Notes: generated by a model not told the origin, from the sequence alone. Numbered from the stretch's first letter, positions 11,936 to 23,823 are shown. The stretch: 64,000 nt of DNA from Hymenopus coronatus (GCA_030762935.1 CM060884.1:77329696-77393695); one strand, 5' to 3'. Made by a program: numbers and translations.

Positions 11936-12913
11936 CATGTTTTATGGACATATTGTGGCTGCTTCTATAATGGATCGAAACACCGCTTAATTTTATCAGC
12001 CTCAGATTATTTTCCGCGCCTGAAGAGAGCATTTCCACTGCTTACTGTACGTAATAGCGAATATAAAACCTTTTTTGTAACAATAGTTAAATGTATTGTG
12101 TATAGAGAAAGTCATGTGAACGTAAAGTGTAACTTTCCACAAAGCAAAGGTATTAGAAACGTGGCATTGGGAACTTCTCTATTTGCTAATTGCGAGAAGC
12201 AATAGGGTAACCAGAAACCACAGGTCGACAACCATACAGATCGACTCTCTCGGTGAAAACCGCCAACTGCGTCTCTCGTCTTGCGATTCCTTCCCATGAT
12301 GTTGCTTACACTTACGGGAATTCAATAGCTCGCGTGTGTCGACACATTCGAGCTTGGTAGTTGAAGTGCCAAGAAACCCAGGGTTTTTACACTACATCAG
12401 TTAAACCTGCCAAAAAGTATTGGGACAATCTAAAGCTATGGTATTCAAAAATGAAAATAGGCATAACTTCCGTATTAATATTTTATTTTAAATTTACAAC
12501 AAGTGTCAAATATGAGTTTGAAAAAATCTGTGTGAAGCTGCTTACACTCCATTATAGAAAGTTCGAAAAACTCACCCTCGGAATCGGAATTTTCCATAGC
12601 TTCATTTGCATCGTGAATTTCAGCATCAGTTCACAGAAATCGAGAAAAGCCCAGCATTTTAACATTTAAGAGCACAAACGTAACAAACAGATCATCACCT
12701 TCAAGGAAAATGGCGACTACCCGCGAGCAGCCAATATTACTAAAATTCCTAATACTTGACCAAAGCAAGGACAGATGCCAGCAACTAAACGATAACTGAT
12801 GTATGTTCCTTACCGCATAGCCCAAGACGAGTTGAGGTCGTGGAATTGCATTACAAGCGTTACAAACACTTGCCCGAGCTATGCTCAGGCGTGGGCTCCA
12901 AAGTGTTAAAACA
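11936..12913. other. Unassigned sequence
   Basis: About 980 bases with no recognised gene. 12095-12122 has an H1-edge-like 'tagagaaagtcatgtgaacg'. ORFs 11909-12205, 12361-12669 and 12631-12825 have no family resemblance that I recognise. Confidence 0.4.
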
Positions 12914-14325
12914 GAGATTACTTCTATTTACTTCATGCTAATCCAGAAAAAATTAGCAGAAATAGTCTTATTACTTGCTTCCTTGTAAGTAGAAGCGAAA
13001 TAAGGGAGTAGCATAGGCTAAAGTGATAGTCAAAAGCTGATTGCTATGTGACTGAAGTTTCTGTGTTTGTATGAACAGGGGCTGACAAATTCTTGTATGA
13101 GAAAAGTATAGGTTTTGTAAGCTGAAACCAGTAACAAGGAATATCTAAAAATCTTAAGTGTTTCACTCACATGACTTTCTCTAGCTCTTCTACAAACTTC
13201 TTACATAAGATTATTCTTCTTTCTGCACCTTGCTAATCGAGATACACATTAGCAGAATGTTCTTACTACTTAGTTCCTATAAGTAGAAAGAAAATAATGG
13301 AATACAGTAGGCTAAACCGATAGTCAAATGTTTTAAAATCTGTCGCTATTCGATTGTCATTGCAAATCGCTTCTTTGCTTGGCCGGGAGTAACAAACGAA
13401 AAACGGACACTTCCTGTCTGAGAAAAGTATAAGTACTCACAACTGAAACCAAAAATAAGGAATATCTCGTAAACGGTTACCTCCACAAAAAAAATGTAAA
13501 GGACATATATTGTGTGTTTTGATCAGATCAACATTTTCTGTGTAGTAAGTTTTAATATATCTCTTACCGTTTAGCAGTTAAGCAACATTTAGCAAAATTC
13601 ATCCAGAATAAAGATCTCTTCAGAGACTATTCCCAGAAAATTCAAGATATACATTTTATTTGGTATGTAAATATTTTTAATATACGGGATTTTAATTAAA
13701 ATCGTTAGGGCCATTTTTATAGAAAATCAAAATTTTCGAAAATTTTCCCATGTAAAGGGTAGTTGGGGGTGGGGGGATTTTCTTGAAAATCATCGTGTCG
13801 TATCCTTGGAAGATACCAAACCTAAATACTAGGTTTAGTATTAAACGATCTTTTCCTATTTAGCTATGCTGTCCACAGACACACACACATACACACGGAT
13901 CTTTTTCTGAAAAAGGTTTTTTTTTTCTTTTTATTCATGTATTTTTATTTTAAAACATGTATTTCCGGTGAAATCTCGGTATCGAATTTTTAGGTGGAGT
14001 ACAATACTTCCTCTATACACTATGTACAGAGTACGTATAGAGAAAGTAAAAAACGATCAACTCCACGAAAAACATGTATATAACTTAAAATGCGTGTTTT
14101 AACGTGCTCTATATTTTTGTGTAGTAAGTTTTTATCTATCTCTTACGGTTTAGCAGTTATGTAAAATTCAGTAACATTCATCGAGAATAAAGTGGTCTTC
14201 AGAGATTATTCCCAGAAAATTCAAGATATACATTTTATTTGTCATGTAAATATCTTTAATATACATTTTAATCAAATTCGTTAGTCATTTTTGAGATAAT
14301 AAAAATTTTCGAATAATGTTCCGTG
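12914..14325 (+). mobile_element. H1 host copy (subfamily 1) interrupted by subfamily 2 H1
   Basis: The left part 12914-13151 reads from 'gattacttctatttacttcatgc' to 'caaggaatatctaaaaa'. The right part resumes at 14048 with 'aaaaaacgatcaactccacg'. Paralogues such as the one near 7680 show these blocks are contiguous in an unbroken copy. The first ~55 bp of the host is missing, and it stops at the mariner relic at ~14326. Confidence 0.82.
13152..14047 (+). mobile_element. H1 repeat nested in H1, full length (subfamily 2)
   Basis: Begins TCTTAAGTGTTTCACTCACA and ends 'tatacactatgtacagagtacgtatagagaaagt'. It sits in an A-run of the host: 5 A before and 6 A after, versus 6 A in the unoccupied paralogous site. 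The CA tract (13880-13900) is short. Confidence 0.87.
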
Positions 14326-14634
14326 TGAACGAGCATTGTCATGGATCAACACAATTCCTCAAGTCAGCATTCCTCTTCGTTTGTTTTGAATGGCTCTGCG
14401 CAAACGTCGTTAAGTACGAAGATCTTCAAAACAACGTCATTGCTCATTTGAAATCATTGGCGGCAACATTTTTTGAAGCGGGTATTGCAAATCTTGTGCA
14501 CGGGTACGATAAATGTCTCAATCTTTTCGGTGATTATGTTGAAAAGTCACCAAAGGATGTACAAAACTTTTAGGAATAAAATAATTGTTTTCTATGAACT
14601 TGCCTTTTATTTATAGCCTATCGGAGGTTGAAAA
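14326..14634 (+). pseudogene. Rearranged mariner relic
   Basis: The plus strand encodes the C-terminal transposase block (LVHGYDKCLNLFGDYVEK) and a stop at ~14573, then a 3' end 'cctatcggaggttgaaaaa'. The preceding ~60 bases (cgagcattgtcatggatcaa) are the reverse complement of the catalytic 'LIHDNART' coding region of the same family. The relic is therefore an inversion-deletion product, and the same kind of junction occurs at 26975-27140. Confidence 0.6.
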
Positions 14635-15079
14635 AGAAAGACTGCCCTCATGGATGGAAGAGATAGAACGCAACATATTTTTTACGAAATTTGACGCGTG
14701 GCTTACGTAAGGGGCTATGAATTGCCGACTCGCTGTCAAAGAGCGGGGGTTGTACGCCGAGCTAAATGTAAATAGCTCGCTATTATAATGCGGTGTTGTG
14801 CACCTAATCTAGAGGACGCAACAATGCAAATAGATAGTCGCCCTGCCCAGAAAGTTTGAAGCAAACGGAGCACGTACAATTAGTTGGCGCTTTCATGAGG
14901 TTGTTCTGGTATGTATTGGGCGCATGCTTCACAAGTTTGCGGTCGGCAAAGGAAAGCTCTGGAGTCACGCAAACCAGATATTAGGCCGCGTAGCATTACC
15001 ATGCGTTCATTTGTCTTTATAGCACTTTTACAGCTGCACCCTCTCGTAATATTGTATACGATACAGATTTCTCTGTAAA
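14635..15079. other. Unassigned sequence
   Basis: No match to the other repeats in the window. GC content is somewhat higher than the surroundings, but no ORF of interest is present. Confidence 0.35.
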
Positions 15080-15179
15080 TCTAATGTGTTCAGTCACCTT
15101 ACTTCATCTCTATTACTTAGTTCTTATACGAAAAAACGAAATAAGGCAGTATACTAGACTAAAATGACAGTTAAATTTT
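15080..15179 (+). repeat. H1 5' fragment
   Basis: TCTAATGTGTTCAGTCACC to 'atgacagttaaattttt', about 100 bp, ending where a hairpin end in the opposite sense begins. Confidence 0.65.
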
Positions 15180-15180
15180 T

Positions 15181-16523
15181 ATGTACATAGTGTATAGAGA
15201 AGATATTGCACTCCACCCAAAAAGTCCATACCTAGATTTCACGGTATTATACGTGTTAGGGTCCCCTTGTATCCAAAAAAGGTATTTTCAGAAAAAGTTG
15301 CGCGCGCGCGCGCGCGTGTGTGTATGTGTCTATCAGTCCGTGTGTCTGAGAGTCCGTGTGTCTGTGAGCACGATAACTGAAAATCGAAAAGAGGGTAAAA
15401 TACCAAACTTGGTATTTAGGTTAAGTAAGTTCCAGGGATGCGACACGAAGATTTTGAGAAAAATTCCCCCACCCCAAATTACCCTTTACGTGGAACTCAC
15501 ACACGCGCGCACACCCAGCCACACACAGACACGCACAGACACAGAGACTCACACAGACATACACAGACAGACTCACACAGACACACGCACAGACTCACAC
15601 ACGTGCGCACACACACAGCCACCACACACAGACACACAGAGACTCACACGGACACACAGAGACTCACACGGACACACACAGACACACGCACAGACTCACA
15701 CACGTGCGCACACACACAGCCACCACACACAGACACACAGAGACTCACACGGACACACACAGACACACGCACAGACTCACACACGTGCGCACACACACAG
15801 CCACCACACACAGACACACAGAGACTCACACGGACACACACAGACACACGCACAGACTCACACACGTGCGCACACACACAGCCACCACACACAGACACAC
15901 AGAGACTCACACGGACACACAGAGACTCACACGGACACACACAGACACACGCACAGACTCACACACGTGCGCACACACACAGCCACCACACACAGACACA
16001 CAGAGACTCACACGGACACACACAGACAGACTCACACAGACACACGCACAGACTCACACACGTGAGCACACACACAGCCACCACACACAGACACACAGAC
16101 AGACTCATACAGACGCACACTCGCGCGCACACACACAGACGCACACTCGCGCGCACACGCACAGACTCACAGACGCACACTCGCGCGCGCACACACAGAT
16201 GCAAACTCGCGCGCACACACACAGACGCACACACGCGCGCACACACGCAGACTCACACAGATGCACACTCGCGCGCACACATACAGACTCACACAGACAC
16301 ACTCACGTGCGCACACACAGACTCACACGCGCGCGCACACATAGAGACGCACACACACAGACACACGCACACTCACACACACCGACATTATTACAGATTT
16401 TTTTGGATTCATTGAGACCCAAAAGATGTATTGACGATGCAATGCTGGTATGGAATGTTTGGAAGCAATAGAATACTTTCTCTATACACTATGTACATAG
16501 TGCATGTGTGCTAGAGAAGGTAA
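15181..16523. mobile_element. Fold-back H1: hairpin ends on both sides of an expanded CA region
   Basis: The left end is the H1 hairpin end in minus sense ('atgtacatagtgtatagagaag', then 'gcactccaccca' and the microsatellite). The right end, 16400-16523, is the same end in plus sense, closing with 'tctctatacactatgtacatagtgcatg'. Both flanks are therefore the same H1 terminus, and the interior is an amplified CA/TG minisatellite. The left side also carries the 'ggtatttaggttaagta' and 'gacacgaagattttgag' blocks. Confidence 0.75.
15500..16390. repeat. CA-rich minisatellite, ~81-102 bp units
   Basis: The landmark 'cgtgcgcacacacacagcc' recurs at about 15602, 15702, 15783, 15864 and 15966, with a variant at 16061. 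Spacings are near 81, 95 and 100. Unit length differs by whole copies of the ~20-bp sub-unit 'agactcacacggacacac'. The right part (16100-16390) shifts to a different cycle rich in 'actcgcgcgcacacacacag'. The long His/Thr-rich ORFs here on both strands are translations of the repeat. Confidence 0.92.
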
Positions 16524-16918
16524 TGATGTATAGATGTACTCGTATATTTGCTTATTATACAAGAGATGATGTAGTTTGTTTGACATTTCAACTTGTGTGA
16601 GTTGAATAATTATGGGGCGGCCATTTTGATGCTTCGCCGTAACTGAACCTGGAGTTAAGCAGTTTGAAATCCTCTCTAGTTTAATACAGGCTTAGAGGCT
16701 GAAGATTCCATCTCGTAATGCTGAGTTGATGGAGAAAGCAGTAACGTGTATTTTACCGTCTTCATAGATTAGTTGCAGCCTGTGCAGGTCTGAGTTTCAA
16801 AGTGACCCGCGACGTGCTAATGCGTTCACAAACTTTCTGTAACTAGCTCTGGTCCACTCACATTTGTTGTTTCGGCTGCGACTGGACTGAAGACCCTAAG
16901 TCTTGTTTCAGGGTTTTT
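16524..16918. other. Unassigned sequence
   Basis: About 390 bases without a recognised feature. Confidence 0.35.
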
Positions 16919-16970
16919 TACTTTCTCTACACGCACTAGGTACATAGGGTATAAAGAAGCTATTTTAAAG
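16919..16970 (-). repeat. H1 hairpin-end fragment
   Basis: 'actttctctacacgcactaggtacatagggtataaagaag' is the H1 terminal hairpin in minus sense with nothing else of the element behind it. Confidence 0.6.
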
Positions 16971-16997
16971 AATTAAAAAAAAACATTCCTAAAATAT

Positions 16998-17863
16998 TTA
17001 TGTGCTAAATTCACACGACTTTCTCCACACCTCTGCAACAAATTATTGTTAAAAAACCTTCTATCCATGTCATACTAATCCAGAAAAAATTAGCAGAAAT
17101 AGTCTTATTACTTGCTTCCTTGTAAGTAGAAGGGAAATAAGGGAGTAGCATAGGTTAAAGTTATAGTCAAAAACTGGTTGCTATGTGACTGAAGTTCCTT
17201 TGTTTGTATGGACACGAGTTGACAAATTCCTGTATGAGAAAAGCATACGTTTTTTTAAGCTGAAACCAAAACAATGGATATCAACTCCACGAAAAAATGT
17301 ATATGACATAAATTGTGTGTTTTAATCTGCTCTACATTTTTTGTGTGGTAAGTTTTTATCCATCTCTTACGGTTTAGCTGCTTTACAAAATTCCCTAAAA
17401 TCCATCCAGAATAAAGTAGTCATCAGACGCTATTCCCAGAAAATTCAAGATATACATTTTATTTGTCAGGTAAATATCTTTAATATACGATAGTTTAATC
17501 ACAATTGTTAAAGCTATTTTTGAGAAAAGCAAGATGTTAGAAAAAATTTCCACATAAAGGGCAGTTGGGGGTGGGGGATTTTCTTGATCACCTTTGTGTC
17601 GCATCCTTGGACGATGCTGAACTTAAATACCAAGTTTGGTATTCAACGGTCTTTTCGTTTTTCAGCTATGCTGCCCAAGACACAGAGATACACATACAGA
17701 CACACACATGCATACACACACACACAAGGACTTTTTTCTGAAAATCCAATTTTTGGATCCAGGGGGACCCAAAACATGTATTTCCGGTGAAATCTCGGCA
17801 TCGAAATTTTGGGTGTAATACGTTCTCTATACAATATGTACACAGTACGTCTAGAAAAAGTAA
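16998..17863 (+). mobile_element. H1 repeat, near full length (subfamily 1)
   Basis: Starts 'atgtgctaaattcacacgac'. The CA tract lies at 17693-17728. Ends 'tctatacaatatgtacacagtacgtctagaaaaagt'. The 'gaaaccaaaacaatggatatc' region is shortened. Confidence 0.83.
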
Positions 17864-17865
17864 AC

Positions 17866-18832
17866 AGATTCCGTGTCTGTGTGTGCGTGTGGGTCTGTGG
17901 GCAACAGCTCAAAAACGAAAAGTCCGAAATTAAGTTCCGTAATTTTCAAGGATGGGACACGAAGATTTAGAAAACCCCTCACCTCCAAATACCCTTTACA
18001 TGGAACGAATTTAGAAAAGTTCTCAAAAATGGCTCTTACGATTTTTATTAAAATACCGTATATTAAATATATTTTAAAACAACTAAAATGTATATCTCGA
18101 GTTTTCGGGGAATAGCATTAAAATATCTCTTTATTCTGGATATATTCTGCTGGAGTTCTTGTAGCTCGTAGACCGTAATAAATAGACTAAAAATGTAGAT
18201 TTCCTTAAAACACATAGTTTATGTAATATTAATTTTTTTGTGGAGTTCACCGTTTTTGAGATATTCCTTGTTATTTTTTTATTGTTTCATTTATATAGCC
18301 CCTTTCATCTAAGGTCATATCGGGGGCTTTGCATTTGAAGCAACTCGTTGTCTGTAGGTTCTTTATGTTGCGTTTAAACCATTTTATTTTCCTCAAACAT
18401 TCACTCTTACATTCATACTTCCAGACTCATTGGGGATAGGGAATAATTCTGGTTAAAGAAAAATTCCCCGCCCCAGCCGGGAAACGAACCCGGGACTTCC
18501 GGGTGAGAAGTTAGCTTGCTGACCACTCGACCACGGAAGCAGTCATACCTTGTTATTGGTTTTCACCTTTAAAATACTTAAATTTTACACACATGGGAAG
18601 TTTTCCACTTCTGACAATGAAAAGTAACGGAATTGATCGACATGGCAACTAGGTTTAAAAATATGTGACTCTCGTTTTAGCCCTGTGTATATTCTTATTT
18701 CCCTTCTACTTACAAAAAGCATTTCTGCCTATGTTTATCTCGATTAGCATGAAATTCATAGAAGCACAAGTTTTTAACAATGGTTTGTTTCAGAGATATA
18801 GAGAAAGTCATGTGAATGGAAGACATCAGATT
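17866..18832 (-). mobile_element. H1 repeat, 5'-truncated, split by SINE family A
   Basis: Starts in the TG tract and ends 'gtcatgtgaatggaagacatcaga'. It abuts the previous plus-sense copy tail to tail. The SINE at 18276-18547 interrupts the 'gatattccttgttattggttt' block. Confidence 0.82.
18276..18547 (-). mobile_element. tRNA-derived SINE, family A
   Basis: 'ccttgttatt' is duplicated at 18266-18275 and 18548-18557. Read on the minus strand, it begins with a tRNA-like head (A-box-like GGTCGAGTGGTCAGC, B-box-like GGGTTCGTTTCCCGG) followed by a ~190-bp body and ends in a short A-rich tail. Relatives lie at 39270-39533 and 48492-48730. The head is not a functional tRNA: the acceptor stem is incomplete. 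Confidence 0.82.
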
Positions 18833-18839
18833 TTTTTCT

Positions 18840-20313
18840 CGAAATATTCTTCGTTGTGATCAATACACTTTTGCATGAGTATGGATCATTTGTCTTATCA
18901 TTTCTTCCTATCTGCTTGAGACACCACCAATATGTTTTTGAACGTATCAAGGGCTACTCAACCGACGAAAACCCTTGCTCACTATTTTATTCTTGATGTT
19001 CGGGAACAAAGAGAAGTCATTGGGTTCCAAATCAGGTGGATGACTCATCAATTCGATACTTTGTATTTTCAAATTGTGAATACTGTTGCTATGTTGATTA
19101 AATTGAATTTAGATTTTAAGTAAAAACATTAAATATTATTAGGTTGTTAGACGAGATGTGTGATGTCAGTCAAGGTCGTTTGAGGACGCGCTGGGCTGAA
19201 CATTACACTCACTGCGGGCATCACAGCTACAGCGGTGTAACGCTACATGTTAGCACTGTGGTGTCCTACTTACGATGGCGGTCGTCCAGCAGAATAGGAG
19301 GAAAACTTTCTGTTTATGGAACAAATGACGCGGCAAAAATTTTACTGTGTTATACTTCTAAACAAAATAATTTGCAACGTCATTACTCGCGGTGATGGTA
19401 CATTTTCCGACCCTAACCTCAGTGATTCAGTGTGTAGAAACCTTGGACTTTGATGAATATATAACCAATTGCGCGAAGAATTCTAACGTGAATTCCAGGA
19501 CATTATACAACTTGAGAAACAATTTAAGTCATTTGCAACACCATTTTCAGGGGATATCCGTGATAGTTTTGTTAAACTGCCATTGCAAATAATAGATATG
19601 CAAAATAATATTGAGTTAAAAGAAAAATATTAAAATAGAAAAAGTATAAACCATTTCTACACCTCTGTAAGACGCGAAAGATTTCCTAAGCTTCATAGTC
19701 TAGCAGGCAGAATTTTGTGCATGTTCGGGACAACCTATGTTTGAGAATCACTATTTTGAAGTGTACAAAGTCACGTCACAGAAGTCAAGTGCTGAACACT
19801 TGAAAGCATGTTTGCGCTTGGGTAGCTCGCCAACAATAATGCCACGTGTTGAACAATTGGTTGAAAACAGCCGATTGTCGGATGGTTAAGGAAGAACAGT
19901 TTTCATAGAGACATTTATTTGAAGAATATTATGTTTATTTGTATTGCTTACTTCATTGAATTGCCTAATCTTAAAGCCATTGTAAACAACACAAATAACG
20001 CTCTATTGATATATAATTCGTAGTTGGTTAAGGTCAACAATGACAAAGTTGCCATTGTTTCCTCTAGATGTCACCTACAGCAATCAGTGTTGCCAAAGTT
20101 CAGAATATAAATAATGAGGTCCTAGCATTTCCCGCGTTGAGATGTAGAAGTGTTTGGACTAGGGACCTACCACGATAGCTCTTACCTTAGCGTCCGGTTT
20201 TGCCGTCCCTCGATATTACTGTCCTTGCAAATAGACGAGAGTAGTGTAAAACTGATGTTGCAGTTGGTAGCAAGCACCTTAACAGTTCCTCGTGACCATA
20301 GCGGAGATAAAAA
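18840..20313. other. Longest stretch without H1 in the left half; unassigned
   Basis: About 1.5 kb with no element recognised. Several short ORFs (18932-19123, 19144-19395, 19392-19592) lie on the plus strand but show no domain, no shared frame and no splice context that I can defend. This could be old unique DNA or an unrecognised degraded repeat. Confidence 0.35.
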
Positions 20314-20862
20314 TCTGATGTGTTCCATTCACATGCCTTTCTCTACACCTCTGTAACAAATTAACTTTTGTTAAAAAATATATCTTCTATCGATATCATG
20401 CTAATTGAGATAAACATTAACAGAAATGGTGTTATTTCGTACTTCCTCATAAGTAGAATGAAAATAATGGAATACACCAGGCTAAAGTGATAATCAAATA
20501 TTTTAAAAGCTGATTGCTATGTGATTGAAATTTGTTGGTCTGTATGAAAAGGCGTTGGCAAATAACCATGTGGTAAAAGTATAAGTACTTTAAAGCTGAT
20601 ATCGATAACAAGGAATATCTCTAATTAAAAAAAAAAAATATATATATATAATATAAATTGCATATTTTACGTGATCTACATTTTTTGTGAAATAAACTTT
20701 TGTCTATGTCTCACCGTTTTCCAGTTATGCAAAATTCAACTAAATTCATCCAGAATAAAGTAGTCTTCAGAGACTATTCACAGAAAATTCAAGATGTACA
20801 TTTTATTCGGGATGTAAATATCTTTAATATAGATATTTTAATCAAAATCTTTAGAGGCACTT
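20314..20862 (+). mobile_element. H1 repeat, 3'-truncated
   Basis: TCTGATGTGTTCCATTCACATG to 'aatatagatattttaatcaaaatctttagag'. The second half, with microsatellite and hairpin, is missing. Confidence 0.8.
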
Positions 20863-20924
20863 ATGGGAAGACGTTTTACCTCTCTGAATATGCGGGAATC
20901 GGACTTGTAAACGCTGATAAGCAA

Positions 20925-21062
20925 GAGAGGTAAACCGAAAGTCGCTCACGCAGTTCCTCAATGACCCGTTTTAACTTGGGTTCTGCAACTAGTTTAACGC
21001 ACCAAGGACTATCGTCAGACATGGAGCAGTTGGGCCACCTGTATACATTCAGTTTTACAAAA
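20925..21062 (+). repeat. Unnamed repeat R, copy 1
   Basis: Shares an ordered series of blocks with 32400-32545: 'gttttaacttg', 'gttctgcaac', 'tttaacgc.ccaag', 'gagcagtt', 'ccacct', 'gtata'. It is non-coding as far as visible, with identity perhaps 75-80% by eye. Confidence 0.55.
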
Positions 21063-21139
21063 CTTGAGCTTTCTCAAAGGATAACCCGGCATTCCTATCA
21101 TGTCTCGTTCGTTTTACTCCTGAGCATCAAAGAAAACCG

Positions 21140-21420
21140 GAATGTTTGACATAGCGACCAGATTTTAAAGCATTTTAGTAGCGTGCTACTCAAGTATACT
21201 CCCTTACTTTCCTTCTATTTACAAGGAAGCAACTAATAAGACAATTTCTGTTAATGTTTATCTTGATTAGCATGAAGTAAATAGAAGAATATTTTTGTTT
21301 GCAGAATAGATATAGAAAGTCGTGAGAATAGAACACATCACATGTTTGAATACACGGGACCCTAAAACATGTATTTCCTGTGTAATCCTGGTATCACAAT
21401 TTTGAGCAGAATGCAATACC
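21140..21420. repeat. Two H1 terminal fragments, head to head
   Basis: 21140-21348 is the last ~200 bp of a minus-sense H1 ('catagcgaccagattttaaagcatttt' to 'gaatagaacacatcaca'). 21354-21420 is part of the plus-sense 3' end ('gggaccctaaaacatgtatttcc' to 'gcaataccctcc'). Confidence 0.6.
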
Positions 21421-21433
21421 CTCCTTATGTATT

Positions 21434-22610
21434 ACGAGTAGTGTTCAATAAGCCCTTAGAAATAGATAAATAAACTGTTTAAGCCTTTCAAAAAGTAGGA
21501 TTTTGCAAGGACCTCAAAATAGGCATCTGTTTGGTAGATGACCTCTTAGTTAGACGTGAATGGTTTTCCGCCGAGCCACTTTTTCAAGTTTGGAAATAAT
21601 GGTTAAGGGGGGCGAGCAAATCTGGTGAATACTGTGGATGTTGTAGTAATACGACCGTTAATTCTACAATTTTCACCAGATTCTTTCTGCGTTCAACCGG
21701 AGCAATAAAAATACATAACACTCTTTCATTTATCGGTCTTCACTCCTGCAAGTAATCAATGCAAATGATTTTCCGTGCATTCCAAAAAATGGAGGCCATC
21801 ATCTTGTCTTCAGATTTCAGCACCTTTGCCTTCTTCAGAGCCGGCTCGTGTTTAAAAACCCATTGTTTCGACTGCACTTTTGTCTCGGGAGTGTCTTAGT
21901 GTATCCATGTTTTACCTACAGTTATGTATCGACGCAGAAACTCGTCAGGATTGCGACGAAAAATTACCAAACCAGCTTCCCGAATAGATCACACGAAAGT
22001 GTCTATTCTCTATTGCGAGCAAACGCCACCTATCGCGCCGAGATCTTTGTCAGACCTAATTTTTGGTGCAAAATTGAGAACAAACAACATTGAATTGGTT
22101 TTTTTTTTTTTTTTTTTTTTATAGGTAATGTTTAATGTTTAACGCCCGCTTTTACTGCTCTGGCACCGTAGGCGATGACACTGATGATACGTGAAAATTG
22201 AGCCCGGGTGGAATGAGATGGCGAGGGAAACCGGAGAACCCGGAGAAACCCCGCCCCTGCGTCGCTTTGTCCACCACAAATCTCACATGCGGTCGCTTGG
22301 GATCGAACCTGGGCCGTCTAGGTGAGAGGCGAATGGTCTGACCACTCGACCACGGCACTGAACCTTGTGATACGCCTGTGGCCTCTACTATTTCGTTAAC
22401 TGTGATTCGGGGATCAATCAAAACCATATCCTGGATTTTGTCAACCATTTCGGAGGAAGTCACTTCTACTGGACGTCCGGAACGATATTAATCACTTGTG
22501 GATGTACGGCCACGTTTAAATTCATTTATCCAATTGTAAATTGTTACAAACGCAGGAACAGATGTGCCATGAACTTGATCCAACTCGGCTTTTATCTCTT
22601 GCTGTGTTAA
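21434..22610 (-). pseudogene. Mariner relic split by SINE-B and truncated by H1
   Basis: The left terminus 'gtgttcaataagcccttaga' matches the mariner inverted repeat at 1936. On the minus strand, pieces of the central and N-terminal transposase are readable (GRPVxVTSSEMVDKIQDMV, then a second HTH 'TGVSQGSV'), cut by a ~270-bp SINE. The N-terminal end and right terminus are missing because an H1 copy starts at 22614 inside the 'ctcttgctgtgttaa' block. Confidence 0.8.
22095..22362 (-). mobile_element. tRNA-derived SINE, family B
   Basis: Interrupts mariner between 'gcaaaattgagaaca' and 'tgtgatacgcctgtgg', which are adjacent in the copy at 2241-2275. On the minus strand there is a tRNA-like head (GTGGTCGAGTGGTCAGACC, then GGTTCGATCCC). 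At the other end a 20-bp T-run (22099-22121) is an A-tail in SINE sense. A relative lies at 44014-44240 and a partial one near 47130-47240. Confidence 0.83.
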
Positions 22611-22613
22611 TTT

Positions 22614-23404
22614 TTACTTTCTCTACACGTACAAAGTACATAGTGTATAGAGAAGGTATTGCATTCCACCCAAAAAAGGTCCATATGTGTGCATATGTCT
22701 GTGTACAGCATAGCTGAAAAACGAAATGATCCTTGAATACTAAACTTGGTATTTAAGTTTGGTATCTTCCAAGGATGCGACACGAAGATTTTCAAAAAAA
22801 TCCCCCCACCCCCAACTACCCTTTATATGGAACTTTTTTCGAAAATAGTTATTTTCTTAAAAATGGCTCTAACGATTTTGATTACAATATCGTATATTAA
22901 AGATATTTAGCTGACAAGTAAAATGTATATCTTGAATTTTCTGGAAATAGCCTCTGTAGAACACTTTACTCTGGATCGATTTTACGGAATTTTGCATAAC
23001 TGTTAAACCATAAGAGATAGACAAAGACCTAGCCCACAAAAATGTAGAGCACGTTAAAAAAGACAATTTATGTAATATAAATTTTTTCGTGGAGTTGATC
23101 GTTTTTAGATATTCCTTGTTTATAGTTTCAGCTTTAAAAACTTGTACTTTTCTCATACAGGAATTTGTCAACTCGCGTCCATACAAACAAAGGAACTTTA
23201 GTCACATAGCTACCAGCTTTTGACTATCACTTTAACCTATGGTACTCCCTTATTTCGCTTCTACTTACAAGGAAGCAAGAAATAAGACCATTTCTGCTAT
23301 TTTTTTTATTCGATTAGCATGAAGTAAATAGAAGCATAAGCTTTTTAACAATAATTTGTTACAGAGATGTAGAGAAAGTCATGTGAATGCAACACATCAG
23401 ATTT
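22614..23404 (-). mobile_element. H1 repeat, full length
   Basis: From the hairpin 'actttctctacacgtacaaagtacatagtgtatagagaagg' to 'gaatgcaacacatcaga' flanked by T-runs. The first part is shortened, with direct passage from 'ccacccaaaaaa' to 'ggtccatatgtgtgc'. Confidence 0.86.
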
Positions 23405-23823
23405 TTAATTTATTTGGACTACAAAGAAATCGAATGTTTATGCATGTTTGGGTACATCAATTAATTGCTGAAATAAAACAAAATTGAGAAATTCGCCATG
23501 TTTAGCCTACACGTTAAGGACAAAACAAGGTGTTTGGTCACCCTGTAGGAAGGTTTGACTGCAGTAAACATTGCTGCACGGTCTTTCTAACCTAATATCA
23601 ATATTGGACTTTATAACCAAGAGCCAGAATTTAACTGTGCGCCTGTAGAGTACACACGTCCTCGTATTTAACGAGTCAACAGGTTGTCCAGAAAATAATT
23701 CATGATTACATACGTCAAGCTAAGCCAATCATTATTGCAAAGGACACCTTTCGACTCCAGTAGGGTCACCGTGGTAACGTGTGGAGGGTTCAGTTCCCGG
23801 GCCAACCCAGCGAGACAGGGAAC
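23405..23823. other. Unassigned sequence
   Basis: About 420 bases. A B-box-like 'ggttcagttcccgggcc' occurs near 23788 and could be a SINE remnant, but I see no body or target duplication. Confidence 0.35.

Noticed and set aside
15500..16390. Regularly spaced repeats as a possible CRISPR array
   Set aside because: Units are contiguous, CA-rich and variable in length, with no unique spacers, in a eukaryotic context.
15181..16471. Long His/Thr-rich ORFs on the plus strand and Val/Cys-rich ORFs on the minus strand
   Set aside because: They are translations of the CA/TG minisatellite: all frames remain open because the repeat lacks stop codons. No independent coding signal.
18476..18545. tRNA gene (A-box GGTCGAGTGGTCAGC, B-box GGGTTCGTTTCCC)
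   Set aside because: It is the head of a SINE family A copy with flanking duplication. The acceptor stem does not close.
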